Assembly: GCF_944801835.1 (NCBI RefSeq)
Contig: NZ_CALYLN010000001.1
Span: 590,001-654,000, forward strand
DNA: 64,000 bases
Direction: 5' to 3'
From: Bartonella sp. B1099
GTDB lineage: Bacteria; Pseudomonadota; Alphaproteobacteria; Rhizobiales; Rhizobiaceae
How positions within the stretch are numbered: the first letter of the stretch is position 1; the number at the start of each line of letters is the position of its first letter. The position numbers and the translations under genes were made by a program. Under the pieces are notes generated by a model. The model did not search any database. It saw nothing but the letters and a program-made list of their open reading frames with translations, and was not told where the DNA came from. Below, piece after piece: positions 1 through 8,515 of the stretch.

Positions 1-1419
1 AATCTTGGTGTTACGCAGCGTGGACGGATTGAATATGTCTCAAATGGTGGTCGCTGCAATACGGATGCCATTGACAATTCAGCCGGCGTGAATTGTTCTG
101 ATATTGAAGTCAATCTCAAAATTGTTCTTGCATCAGCACTTCGTGCTAAAACACTCACCCGCGAAGAACGCAATAAACTCTTGAAAAAAATGACTCCTCA
201 AGTCGAACAACTCGTCTTGCGCAACAATTATCTACAACCGCTTGCTCTTTCTTTAGCAGAAAGCCAAAGCACTGCTGATTTACCCTATCAAATACGTTTT
301 ATGCATGATTTGGAACAAAAAAAGCTTTTAGATCGCAGAGTTGAAGTACTCCCTGATGAGCAAGTTTTACGGCAAAGAATAACCCAAGGCAAAGGTCTTA
401 TCCGTCCAGAACTCGCTGTTATTTTCGCCTATGCTAAATTAACGCTCAAAGAAGAAATTGCTCATAGCCCCATTGTTGATGATGACTATTTCAACAGAGC
501 CTTGCTGAATTATTTTCCAACCCAAATTCAAGAAAATTTTGAAAAGGAAGTCATTAACCATCAATTGCGTCGTAATATTATTGCAACGCTGATTGCCAAC
601 GATCTTGTCAATCGTGGAGGTCCCACTTTTGTTAAGCAACTCCACGATGCAACAGAACAAAAGACTGAAAATATTATTCGTGTTTTCATTGCCATCCGTG
701 ATGGTTTTGAAATTCCTCAACTATCTGATCAAATTGATAAGCTTGATAATAAAATACCCGGTCTTGTCCAAAACAAACTCTACGCAGCAATGACCCCAAT
801 GCTCTTTGAAACAACAAATTGGGGTTTACACAACATGGATCTCTCACGTCCATTAGAAGAAATTGTAGAAACAATAAAACAAGCCCGTAGTGTTATTGAA
901 AAAGAGCTTATGCATTCTCACGATAATGATATTAAGCAAAAGATTGAAGAAAAAGCACGACACTACAGTGAAGAAGGGGCTCCAAAAGCATTAGCAAAAC
1001 AACTGGCTCTCTTGGAAGCTGCTCCAACCATCTGTGACATTTCTTTAATTGCAAAACAAAGCAACAGCGATCTTATTAAAACTGCAGAGATCTATTTCTC
1101 ACTTGCGCAAATCATTCGTATCAACCGAATTAACGAAGCAAGTCGTATTATTCCTGTAGTAGATTATTATGACAGTATGGCTTTAAGCCAAGCCAAAGAA
1201 AGTATTTCCGAAAGCTTACGGCAAATCGTCATTAAAATTCTCAAAAATTATGGAAAAAAAGAGAATCCTTTTACCACTTGGAAAAAAACAGAAGAAGATC
1301 ATATTCACAATGTCACAAACCGTATTAGTGCCCTTATTGAAAATGATCTCAATATTTCTCGTTTTACTTTTGCAGCAGGGTTGATTTCTCAACTGCAAAA
1401 TACTGGCTTTCAAACTTAA
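1..1419 (+). CDS. gdhB: NAD-specific glutamate dehydrogenase, large type (C-terminal part, 5' end outside window)
   Basis: The reading frame is already open at base 1, so only about the last 472 residues are present; an apparent GTG start at 88 is internal. It starts inside the catalytic core (NLGVTQRGRIEYVSNGG, then DNSAGVNCSDIEVN), which is typical of the roughly 1,600-residue NAD-dependent glutamate dehydrogenases of Alphaproteobacteria (Bac_GDH family). The remainder is the long helical C-terminal domain of that family. The enzyme oxidatively deaminates glutamate to 2-oxoglutarate in the cytoplasm, which would feed the TCA enzymes encoded at the other end of the window. No frameshift is seen in the visible part. 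About 1 kb without an intact gene follows it. Confidence 0.9.
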   Translation, partial: NLGVTQRGRIEYVSNGGRCNTDAIDNSAGVNCSDIEVNLKIVLASALRAKTLTREERNKLLKKMTPQVEQLVLRNNYLQPLALSLAESQSTADLPYQIRFMHDLEQKKLLDRRVEVLPDEQVLRQRITQGKGLIRPELAVIFAYAKLTLKEEIAHSPIVDDDYFNRALLNYFPTQIQENFEKEVINHQLRRNIIATLIANDLVNRGGPTFVKQLHDATEQKTENIIRVFIAIRDGFEIPQLSDQIDKLDNKIPGLVQNKLYAAMTPMLFETTNWGLHNMDLSRPLEEIVETIKQARSVIEKELMHSHDNDIKQKIEEKARHYSEEGAPKALAKQLALLEAAPTICDISLIAKQSNSDLIKTAEIYFSLAQIIRINRINEASRIIPVVDYYDSMALSQAKESISESLRQIVIKILKNYGKKENPFTTWKKTEEDHIHNVTNRISALIENDLNISRFTFAAGLISQLQNTGFQT

Positions 1420-2418
1420 CATGACTATAAAACAATCCAGTTTAAAAATTTCCGTTCCATTCTACCAGATCAAACCAGCAAAGATGAAGCGGGAGTTTTT
1501 GTTTTGAGATGCAGCACCCAAAATAAAAATTCCGCTCTCTATCACAACAGAATTACTTATAACAATTTCAAAAAGACAACAGGAATGGATTTTAACAATT
1601 AATTTCTCAACGTAAAAACATCAATTTTCAGATTTAAAAGCAGTATGTTTGAGAAAAATATTAAGAAGATTCTGTACTTTACGAGCTGTCTTAGCTTTTA
1701 TATACTAAATTGGAGCAAAAAAAAATTGTGTATCTCGGTTTGTGTAATCTCTAAAACAATAGTCAATCTCATTTAGGGAAAACGTAGAGTTTTAAAGGTA
1801 TAAATCTGTTCCCATCCTTATCATCATTTTTTAATTTAGCTTTACGGATTTCAAAAGAATTTAGAGCAATATTTTTAAAACAATAGAGATTTTTGATTGC
1901 CTCACGCTTTTGTTTATCACGTTCTTTAAGAAAGTCACGACTTTCACATAAAACAAAGCGCCCCAAACAAAATACACTGCGTCGCATATTCATCGGCGTG
2001 TTTTAAAACGACATCTCTCAAAGCGCACCCTAGCACATTTCACGGCACCGACCATGAATAATACAATGATACCCCCCATGGAATAATATAAAATCTATAC
2101 CATCATCTTTTATACACATGAAGAAGTAAGCCGGCGCCCTCACACACTTTTCCAGCCCCTAATGTGTGCAATACCTTTGAACTATTGAGACGGTTCATAA
2201 GAGGCATTTTTAGCCCTTTCTTAAGCAAGTGATCCACATGGCTTTCCCATTCACAACATACAAGGAGGAAGGATTTTGTTTGATTCAATATGAACAAGAT
2301 TGAAATGAGAAGAGAGTCTTACAATCTTCAAGATTCTCATTCAACATATAAAACAGTGGACACTTTTTATAAAGCAATACCTAGCCATACAGACGCTCTT
2401 ATTCATTTCTTCTCAAAC
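1420..2418. other. Gap without an intact gene: integrase remnant plus unassigned sequence
   Basis: 1420-1768 holds no recognisable gene or RNA. 1769-2207 is the integrase fragment described separately. 2208-2356 carries the conserved segment found upstream of several integrase fragments in this window (TTGAATCAAACAAAATCC read on the minus strand). Nothing further was recognised up to the end of the DUF2125 gene at 2419. Confidence 0.5.
1769..2207 (-). pseudogene. Decayed tyrosine-integrase N-terminal fragment (copy A)
   Basis: Read on the minus strand from an ATG at 2207, the fragment begins MPLMNRLNSSKVLHTLGAGK and continues CEGAGLLLHVYKR. This matches the arm-binding N-terminus of P4-type phage integrases (pattern NRLxxLKV...GxYxDGGGLYLxV). 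After stops and frame changes it continues HGRCREM, then GALREMS, then RDFLKERDKQKREAIKN, and ends FIPLKLYVFPK at 1769. These are the 'GLGxLxxVSLxxAR', 'DPLxERxxxR' and 'PLxxYVFPKLG' stretches of integrases, in the right order. The catalytic domain is missing. A segment at about 2280-2356 resembles the sequence preceding the other copies. No product is expected. The identification rests on motif order only. Confidence 0.65.
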
Positions 2419-3405
2419 CTAAAGTGGAGCAAGACGACCAAGTTCTAAAAATCCCAATTTGACCCAGCCATGGCTAATAGTTAAGGGAAGAATGGGAGAG
2501 CCATCTGCATTTTTAGGCAGTGTACTCAAAATAAAAAGTAACGCTTGAAAATTATCCGTTTCTTCAGGAAACAAATGTTGCAAAGCCTCAAGAAACTTCA
2601 CGTGCTGTATACAAACAATTTCGAATGTTGCTGACAAATATCCTTCATCATCAAAAGAAAAAGGTCCACTAATATGCACCCCACCACCTGTATGAAAAGC
2701 CAATTTAGCATGCTTTAAAACGCCATTTTTTCCATACAGACGCTGTTTCCAATTTTTTCCTTCATGGCCAGACAGAAGAGAGGCATCATTTAAAATCCAT
2801 TCCAAATTTCCATCGATTTTTGGAATTTCAACAGAAGAAGATATAAAAATTGGAGAAATATCAAAACCATCAAAAATGATATTTCCTGAGAAATGCTTCT
2901 TTTCATGTTTAAGATCAAGACGCAAAAATTCTGTCGTTATTTTTTGAGAGACATCTTTTGGCTGTAATGGCTGTGAAACCCCATCAGGACTATCTTGCAA
3001 CAATGCCGGATTTTCAACACTTTGTTGTGTTGCCTTTTTGTCTGTCGCTTTTGATCCTAATGCCTCTTGAAGCTTTTGATCCTCAAGAGAAGAGGCAAGA
3101 GGAGAAAGTTCAAGCCCTTCAGCGATAACCTTCAATGTCTGACCCGTTTTCCAATAAGGTTCTGTTTCAATCACCAACTTACGCCAATGGGATACGATGG
3201 AAGTTTTCCCAGAAAAAACAATTGATGCAGGAGAATCAACATTAAATTCGACCAAATGAGGTGCATAAATTGGTGCACCAGCTGTCAAACGCCCCGTCGA
3301 TAAAGAAATCCCGTATAAAGGCCAAGAAAATTGAAACTTGTCACAAACAACACCGATACGCAAAGGATAACCATTCTTGCGCACATTCTCACACACGGCC
3401 GCCAT
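2419..3405 (-). CDS. DUF2125-family protein, main reading frame (upstream frameshift)
   Basis: The protein resembles the alphaproteobacterial DUF2125 family: a conserved N-terminal stretch (NGYPLRIGVVCDKFQFSWP), long beta-rich sequence, and a C-terminal region ending WVKLGFLELGRLAPL. Function is unknown; relatives have an N-terminal signal anchor and probably sit in the periplasm. The first ATG in this frame (3405) gives 328 residues and no membrane anchor. The frame is open further upstream to 3480 (RFLVFFSRKIENYVSDISAK...), where a TAG blocks it. The missing anchor lies in another frame just upstream (see 3471-3578), so the gene is split by a one-base slip in a run of nine A at 3462-3470. 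It may be inactive, switchable, or a sequencing artefact. Residues about 115-155 are a low-complexity Gln/Ser/Lys/Pro linker. Confidence 0.7.
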   Translation of the reverse strand: MAAVCENVRKNGYPLRIGVVCDKFQFSWPLYGISLSTGRLTAGAPIYAPHLVEFNVDSPASIVFSGKTSIVSHWRKLVIETEPYWKTGQTLKVIAEGLELSPLASSLEDQKLQEALGSKATDKKATQQSVENPALLQDSPDGVSQPLQPKDVSQKITTEFLRLDLKHEKKHFSGNIIFDGFDISPIFISSSVEIPKIDGNLEWILNDASLLSGHEGKNWKQRLYGKNGVLKHAKLAFHTGGGVHISGPFSFDDEGYLSATFEIVCIQHVKFLEALQHLFPEETDNFQALLFILSTLPKNADGSPILPLTISHGWVKLGFLELGRLAPL

Positions 3406-3470
3406 ATTACCGGAAGATGCTTTTGCAGATATATCAGAAACATAGTTTTCTATTTTACGTGAAAAAAAAA

Positions 3471-3578
3471 CCAGAAAGCGCTATAAATGAGGATCAGAGC
3501 AAGACAAAACAGCCCCCATAATAAATAGCGCAAAGAAAAACTTTTTTGTGATGATGGTATTTGAGAGGACGTAGACAA
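3471..3578 (-). pseudogene. Detached N-terminal signal-anchor segment of the DUF2125 gene
   Basis: Read in the -1 frame relative to the main DUF2125 frame, this stretch encodes SSQKSFSLRYLLWGLFCLAL followed by ILIYSAFWFFF, a typical single membrane anchor. It runs straight into the nine-base A run (3462-3470). One extra base there would continue it as ...FWFFFSRKIENYVSD, joining it to the downstream frame. There is no ATG in this frame; a TTG at 3578 or a lost start upstream is possible. The two pieces together look like one former gene of about 385 codons. Confidence 0.6.
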
Positions 3579-4064
3579 CTTTAAAACTTTCTTTACCTTT
3601 TGATTTTCACCCCACCCTAAAAAGGATAAAGTTTCTTAAACATTCACCAATCTATAAACAATCCAGCTTCTTAATCTATCGGATTTTATCTACTGAGCAC
3701 GTTATGGAGGACATAATTCACCGTCCTAAAGTATAGTATCTCACACGCTCAAGAAGCAAGACTTTCTTAAGAGAACCCTTTACACTTTCTAACAAAAAAT
3801 ACCTTATATGTAAAGTTTTACATGCGCTGTCTATCTTCAACCTTAAACGACATTATTTTACAGTACAACAAGAATGACAATGACAAATTGATTTACAGTA
3901 ATAACTTACTGTTTTGCATGTTGAATTGAGAGTCCAGAATCTCGTAAGATTCTCTCATTTCAAACCTGTTCCAGGTTGAATTAATCAAAACCATTTTCTT
4001 ACACGTCAAAAGCGAAGCTGACGTAGAGGTAAAAACGGCACAAGAAAGGACAAAAAGCCTTTTC
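3579..4064. other. Gap containing the conserved pre-integrase segment
   Basis: 3579-3890 has no recognisable feature apart from being the presumed promoter side of the DUF2125 gene. About 3893-4005 is a conserved module also seen near 2280-2356 (inverted), 36545-36630 (inverted), 38090-38190 and 56145-56230. Its landmarks are GTTTTGCATGTTGAATTGAG, an imperfect dyad GAATCTCGTAAGATTC, then TTGAATTAATCAAAACCATT. It is probably the upstream region of the decayed integrase genes. Confidence 0.5.
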
Positions 4065-4321
4065 ATGAATCGTCGAGAAATGCCAAGGGATGTCACAATA
4101 TTGGGTCGGACAGAGTGTGTGATGGTGCCGGCTTACTCCTTCACAAGCATAAAAATGGCGGTGTTCTATGTATTTTATATTATTCCATGGGAGCTTTATC
4201 ATTATACTATTCATGATCAGCACCGTGAAATGTGCTTGAGTATGCTTTGAGAAATGTCTCTTTAAAAACAAGCCCGTAACCATGCAACTAAATGACGTTC
4301 TGTTTTACGTAAAGGTCGTGA
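4065..4321 (+). pseudogene. Decayed tyrosine-integrase N-terminal fragment (copy B)
   Basis: This is a plus-strand relative of copy A. Its nucleotide sequence around GTGTGATGGTGCCGGCTTAC and TTTTATATTATTCCATGG closely parallels copy A read on its own strand. In shifting frames it gives DGAGLLLHKHKNGG, then HREMCLSML, then KQARNHATK and RSVLRKGREPIKN, which are the N-terminal integrase stretches in order. It is full of stops and has no catalytic part. The sequence before it (about 3893-4005) matches the segment that also precedes copies A and F. With copy A it brackets the DUF2125 gene in inverted orientation. Confidence 0.6.
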
Positions 4322-4347
4322 GCCCATTAAGAATATAAAGTACATAC

Positions 4348-5094
4348 TCACACCAGTGCGGGCGGTGTACAAAAGATCTGCCGTAATGCACCTTCAAACC
4401 ATTGGCTTAAAGCTTGATCATAGATTAAACGCCCTTTTAAATGTGCACAAGCAGGTTGAGCACCTTTTTCGGTCAATTTATGGGCCGAACGCACCAACAA
4501 ACGCCGCATCATAGCGCGGGTAAATTCAGCATGAAATTGCAAGCCCCATGCATTTTTTCCATAACGGAAAGCTTGCGTAGGATATGTATACCCTGTTGCC
4601 AAAAGCTTTGCCTCTTTTGGTAAATCATAAATACCTTCATCATGAAAATGGTAGACCATTTCTGGCCAATTCATCAATTCCTTTCCTTGTGGGGTCACTT
4701 CGAGTGGATACCAGCCCACTTCAACAGTCCCATCACTTCTTGTACCAACGCGTGCTCCTAAGTTTCGCGCTAACATTTGTGCCCCCAGACAAATACCCAA
4801 AAAAGGTTTATTTTCCTTTAGAGATAACGAAATCCAATCAATTTCCTCACCAATATAGGCTTCGCTGTCATTCACACTCATTGGACCCCCTAAAATAACA
4901 ACACCGGCATAATGTTCTAATGTATCAGGGAGTTTTTGCCCAAAAATAGGACGATAAACATCAAGAACAAAACCATTTTGTTGTAAAAATTTTCCCAAAC
5001 GACCAGTATAGGTAGACCGCCGATGAATAACGACAGCAATCCTTGGTTTGCTATTTTTTTGCTTTTTATCAAGACATCTCTGATTTAAAAACAT
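4348..5094 (-). CDS. Class I glutamine amidotransferase (GMP-synthase-like, stand-alone domain)
   Basis: 248 residues forming a single class I glutamine amidotransferase domain. Visible are the oxyanion strand VVILGGPMSVND (about 66-77), the nucleophile elbow GICLGAQML with Cys102, and the catalytic pair in LQFHAE (His188, Glu190). Such proteins (COG0518) release ammonia from glutamine for an unknown acceptor, or act as gamma-glutamyl peptidases; no synthetase domain is attached and no partner gene is adjacent. The ATG at 5094 is the first start and gives the normal family length. It is transcribed alone, 146 bp downstream of hemY on the same strand. The catalytic triad is intact, so activity is likely, but the substrate is unknown. 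Confidence 0.85.
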   Translation of the reverse strand: MFLNQRCLDKKQKNSKPRIAVVIHRRSTYTGRLGKFLQQNGFVLDVYRPIFGQKLPDTLEHYAGVVILGGPMSVNDSEAYIGEEIDWISLSLKENKPFLGICLGAQMLARNLGARVGTRSDGTVEVGWYPLEVTPQGKELMNWPEMVYHFHDEGIYDLPKEAKLLATGYTYPTQAFRYGKNAWGLQFHAEFTRAMMRRLLVRSAHKLTEKGAQPACAHLKGRLIYDQALSQWFEGALRQIFCTPPALV

Positions 5095-5240
5095 TTTTTA
5101 ATCAATCACCTCTGCAACCGAGCAAAACTTCATTTTTAAAGCATAAGAGAATAATTTTATTGAATAAGATTAACGATATTTTTTCTTCTACATTCATTGT
5201 TTCTTCTGAGAAAACCCTCAAATTACCCTGTTGATGCAAT

Positions 5241-6803
5241 TTAAAATAAACGAAATTTTTTCCTCGATAAAGACGTGTCCTCTTCTTCTGTTTTAACCCC
5301 TGGATCATCAACATTTAAATGAATTTGGCTGAATGTTTTTGCATCTTGTTCTTTTATATCTTGTTTGTCCACCTGCATATTATGCAAAAAAGAATCATCT
5401 ACAGGCTTTGATTTTTCAAGCTTCTTATCTTCAACCCCTTCAGTTTTTTCCACCATGTCCTTTTTATCTTGGCTGTTTGACACAATATTGACCGCCTCTA
5501 ATGTAAGAGAAGGTACACGGGGAGGCGCTTTCCATTCAAAGCAACCCAAACGTCCACTGATTGGAGAAACAGCTGACCAAGAAGAAAAAATAGATCCCTC
5601 ACACATCCATACTGGATCACGTTCAGCACGAAGAGCTAAGGAAAGCCATTGACGCACAGCACCTTGATTGTTTCCCTGTGCTTCCTCAATATCTGCCAAT
5701 AATAAATAAACACTTTCCCGTGGATGATACTGCAATGCTTTTTGTGCCTGCTCTCTTGCTAATGCCATTTCACCAGCATCCAAAGCGGCTTTAGCAATAA
5801 GGAAAGCTGACTCAAATGCATCTTTATTATAAGAAGCAAGTATCTTAGCCCTTTTCAACCGCCCAATAGCTCCTTCTTCTCTTTCAAGATAAAGTGTCCC
5901 CAAATCAGGATGAGGATCCTTCTGCCAAGCAGCTATAATCATTTTATCCGCTTTACGCGTTTCATTTAATTTATAAAGAATATCAGCAGCTATAATCGTT
6001 ATTGGAACAAAATCAGGCGCCAATTTATGAGCTTTCAAAATGGCTTCACGTGCTTGTACTGGATGTGTATCAAACAGATGAAGAGCCTGTCCACTTAACA
6101 GTAAAACCTGTATATGCTGTCGCTCTGGAGTCACGCGCGCAGAACGCGGGAGAGCTTTTTGTGCTCTTTCAAAAACAGTAAGTGCCCGATCCCATTTACC
6201 CTCAGCACCCAACCGATCAAGCACCGCCTGATGCGCCCACACAAGTGCTGGCGATAAAGACAGCGCTTCTTCTGCATATTGTTGCGCTGCCTCATAAGCT
6301 TTACTCTTCATCGCCTCACGAAACAAACCATAAAGTCCAACCAATTTTGTCGGATCTTCCTTTCTCATCTCCTCAAAAAGACCGATAGCCCGAACAGAGT
6401 TATTTTGTAAAGACAAGGTTTGCGCTTTTAAGAGTTTCACCAATGGCTCTTGTTTTCCTGCAAGATATTTAGCAACCTGTGCTTCCATTCTTTGCGCAAC
6501 CATACCATCACCAGCAAAAGTTGCAAGAATCCCCTTTGAGAGAGCTTCATAACCGCGCCTTCGATGACGTTTATAAAAATAATTGGAAAGCGCACTCGGT
6601 ATGGAAAAAAAGAAAGACAATAACCACCACAAAAGCACCAGCGCTACAAAAAGCAAAGTAAGCACACTTAATACTGTAAGCAATGAAGCAGAAAATCTGA
6701 AATTCAAAAATGTGAGGACAAAAATACCATTATGATTAGCAACCCACCCGAAAGCTAACCCAAAGATACAAACAACAAAAGTATAAATAAAAACACGTAT
6801 CAT
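5241..6803 (-). CDS. hemY: HemY-family inner-membrane TPR protein
   Basis: 520 residues. Two hydrophobic helices at about 1-22 and 40-72 are followed by the HemY N-terminal domain (YFYKRHRRRGYEALSKGILA) and a long TPR-like helical region (ALxxxPxx repeats, about 120-400). The C-terminal tail (about 440-520) is rich in Lys, Glu and Asp. In proteobacteria hemY usually lies at the end of hemC-hemD-hemX/mic60-hemY and has been linked to late heme steps, but its biochemical role is unclear. Here it is 12 bp downstream of mic60 and clearly co-transcribed, although hemC and hemD are missing from the locus. Its retention suggests a function separate from making heme. Confidence 0.85.
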   Translation of the reverse strand: MIRVFIYTFVVCIFGLAFGWVANHNGIFVLTFLNFRFSASLLTVLSVLTLLFVALVLLWWLLSFFFSIPSALSNYFYKRHRRRGYEALSKGILATFAGDGMVAQRMEAQVAKYLAGKQEPLVKLLKAQTLSLQNNSVRAIGLFEEMRKEDPTKLVGLYGLFREAMKSKAYEAAQQYAEEALSLSPALVWAHQAVLDRLGAEGKWDRALTVFERAQKALPRSARVTPERQHIQVLLLSGQALHLFDTHPVQAREAILKAHKLAPDFVPITIIAADILYKLNETRKADKMIIAAWQKDPHPDLGTLYLEREEGAIGRLKRAKILASYNKDAFESAFLIAKAALDAGEMALAREQAQKALQYHPRESVYLLLADIEEAQGNNQGAVRQWLSLALRAERDPVWMCEGSIFSSWSAVSPISGRLGCFEWKAPPRVPSLTLEAVNIVSNSQDKKDMVEKTEGVEDKKLEKSKPVDDSFLHNMQVDKQDIKEQDAKTFSQIHLNVDDPGVKTEEEDTSLSRKKFRLF

Positions 6804-6815
6804 CTGGAGCCTATT

Positions 6816-8129
6816 TTACTTTGTTGCCTTAAAAGACCCTTGTTGCACAGACAACAACAATTGCTGCAGCAATTGTTGAACCGCAATATGTCTTTCAAGC
6901 TGCTGAACAAAATCTCTTGAAACATCTTTTGCATTTTGAGGTAATGATTGCCATTCGCTCAAAGCCTTTTCGTAATCACCCACTTGAATGGCAACTTCCA
7001 TGCGTGCTGTAATAGCCCCTAGCGTCATCCCTTCAACATTTCCAATCGGTCGCGAAACAACGAGCCCTTTTATCCACGCTAAAATTCGGTCAAAAAAACC
7101 AGCATCTGACGTAACAATATTTTGCGTACCAACAATTGCATCAGCAACACGCGCAAAATCAACAGAGAGTTGTGCTGAACTTGGAAGACCTACAGTAGCT
7201 GTCTTTTGCAACAGATCAAGTCCATCAATCGAGGGTGATAATTGCTCTAACAGCTTTAATTCATTATTATAAGATCCACCCCGTTCTACAGCATTTTTTA
7301 ACGAACTGATCGCTGTAAAAAGTGCTGTATTTATTTCTTTTTTTTCATTATTTTTAACAATAATTTCTTGCTGTAGTGCTTCCAACTGTTTTTTTAACGA
7401 AGCAAGATCATGTGCATTGCTCTGCCCGATAGACAAAGCCGTTTCTATCTCTTTTGACTCTCCAACAAAAGTTTGTACAACCTCTTCAAGAGCTTTTACT
7501 TTTTCCTCTAAAATCGCAAAAGCTTTTCTGCTTTCCTTTTGCAAAAGTTCATCGTTTTTCATTGTTTGAAACTGTTGTGATGAAAAAGAAGAAAATGCTG
7601 TTTTTAACGCATCAATCTCCTGAAGGACCTGCTCCAATTGTTCTCTTGTTTCTTCACTTGTGTCTTTTGCAGCTTCAGCAATCTGCAAAACTTTTTCCTC
7701 TCCAACAGAATTTTCCTCAGAAGAAAATGCTGTTTTTAAGGCATCGATCTCTTGAAGCATTCGCTCCAATTGTTCTCTTGTTTCTTCACTTTGGCCTTTT
7801 GCAGCCTCAGCAATCTGTAAAACTTTTTTCCCTTCAGCAGAATTTTTCACAAAAGGAGAAGAAAACAAACCCACCCATTGAAGCCCCACAAAAATTCCCA
7901 AAGCAATGAGTCCCCCTAAAACCCCTGAAAGAGGCAACAAAAGCCAAGCTGTACGAGAAGTACTTTGATCCTGATTTTGCATATTCTGTTTTTCTTGGAC
8001 ATGAGATTCTACAGAATTTTGTATTTTTTCCTCTGAATCATGGGAAGCAGCTTCATGTTCAATGACTGGCTTCTTACGACGCGTACCAGTATAATGCGAT
8101 TTAACTTTTGGTTTTGAAGAATCGACCAT
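6816..8129 (-). CDS. Mic60/mitofilin-like inner-membrane protein with internal 44-residue duplication
   Basis: 437 residues: a basic, Ser-rich cytoplasmic N-terminus, one membrane helix at about 62-86, a long coiled coil (about 95-290), and a C-terminal helical domain ending in Gln-rich sequence. This is the architecture of alphaproteobacterial COG4223 proteins, relatives of mitochondrial Mic60, which shape the inner membrane and connect it to the outer membrane. It is first in a two-gene unit with hemY, divergent from tsaD. Odd feature: residues 102-145 and 146-189 begin with near-identical copies (KVLQIAEAAK, then SEETREQLE, then LQEIDALKTAFSS), a 132-bp tandem duplication that lengthens the coiled coil. 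The ATG at 8129 is the natural start. Confidence 0.8.
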   Translation of the reverse strand: MVDSSKPKVKSHYTGTRRKKPVIEHEAASHDSEEKIQNSVESHVQEKQNMQNQDQSTSRTAWLLLPLSGVLGGLIALGIFVGLQWVGLFSSPFVKNSAEGKKVLQIAEAAKGQSEETREQLERMLQEIDALKTAFSSEENSVGEEKVLQIAEAAKDTSEETREQLEQVLQEIDALKTAFSSFSSQQFQTMKNDELLQKESRKAFAILEEKVKALEEVVQTFVGESKEIETALSIGQSNAHDLASLKKQLEALQQEIIVKNNEKKEINTALFTAISSLKNAVERGGSYNNELKLLEQLSPSIDGLDLLQKTATVGLPSSAQLSVDFARVADAIVGTQNIVTSDAGFFDRILAWIKGLVVSRPIGNVEGMTLGAITARMEVAIQVGDYEKALSEWQSLPQNAKDVSRDFVQQLERHIAVQQLLQQLLLSVQQGSFKATK

Positions 8130-8515
8130 TTTTGTTACTTTTTGTGCACACTTCTTTTAATGATAAAATAATAAAATGAAAAAAGTTTTAAAAATGAAGC
8201 TTTTCTCAAATATCTTTGTTTTCTTTACACACTTTTCATAAAGTGTATAACTTTATAGAAATTTTCTAAAACGCATTTTCCTCAAGAATATTTACAATGA
8301 TAAACTTTAATAGACAAGTTTTTAAAAACATAGCTTCATTTTATACTCAAAAATACAGCTTCATTTTTTAATCAACAATGCCATAAAATTCAAAAAAGTG
8401 CCAAATGAAATCATTCTCTCATAGAAAAATCAATTCTTAATAGAAAAACTTTGCATCTTTTTCTGTTCATGGTACGCACACAGGAAAGAAGCTTCAATAT
8501 AAGGTTTTGTTTAAA
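8130..8515. promoter_or_regulatory. Divergent intergenic region tsaD / mic60 (site of missing hemC-hemD)
   Basis: This 386-bp AT-rich gap must hold the divergent promoters for mic60-hemY and tsaD. In related Hyphomicrobiales hemC and hemD lie between tsaD and mic60; no trace of either protein could be read here in any frame. A short direct repeat, AGCTTCATTTT, occurs at about 8331 and 8358. A weak ribosome-binding AAGG at 8501-8504 precedes the tsaD ATG. Confidence 0.45.

Noticed and set aside
1769..1993. Possible SmpB fragment, from the ending FIPLKLYVFPK
   Set aside because: The PLKLY match is superficial. Preceding blocks (LKERDKQKREAI, and the upstream copy-A pieces) fit an integrase in the correct order, which SmpB does not.
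4065..4250. 61-codon frame starting MNRREMPRDVTILG
   Set aside because: It is a wrong-frame reading through integrase fragment B, not a gene of its own.
7454..7909. 151-codon plus-strand frame inside mic60
   Set aside because: Antisense to the coiled-coil region; its internal repeat simply mirrors the mic60 duplication.
8331..8368. Direct repeat AGCTTCATTTT upstream of tsaD
   Set aside because: Only two short copies in AT-rich sequence; not enough for a regulatory claim.
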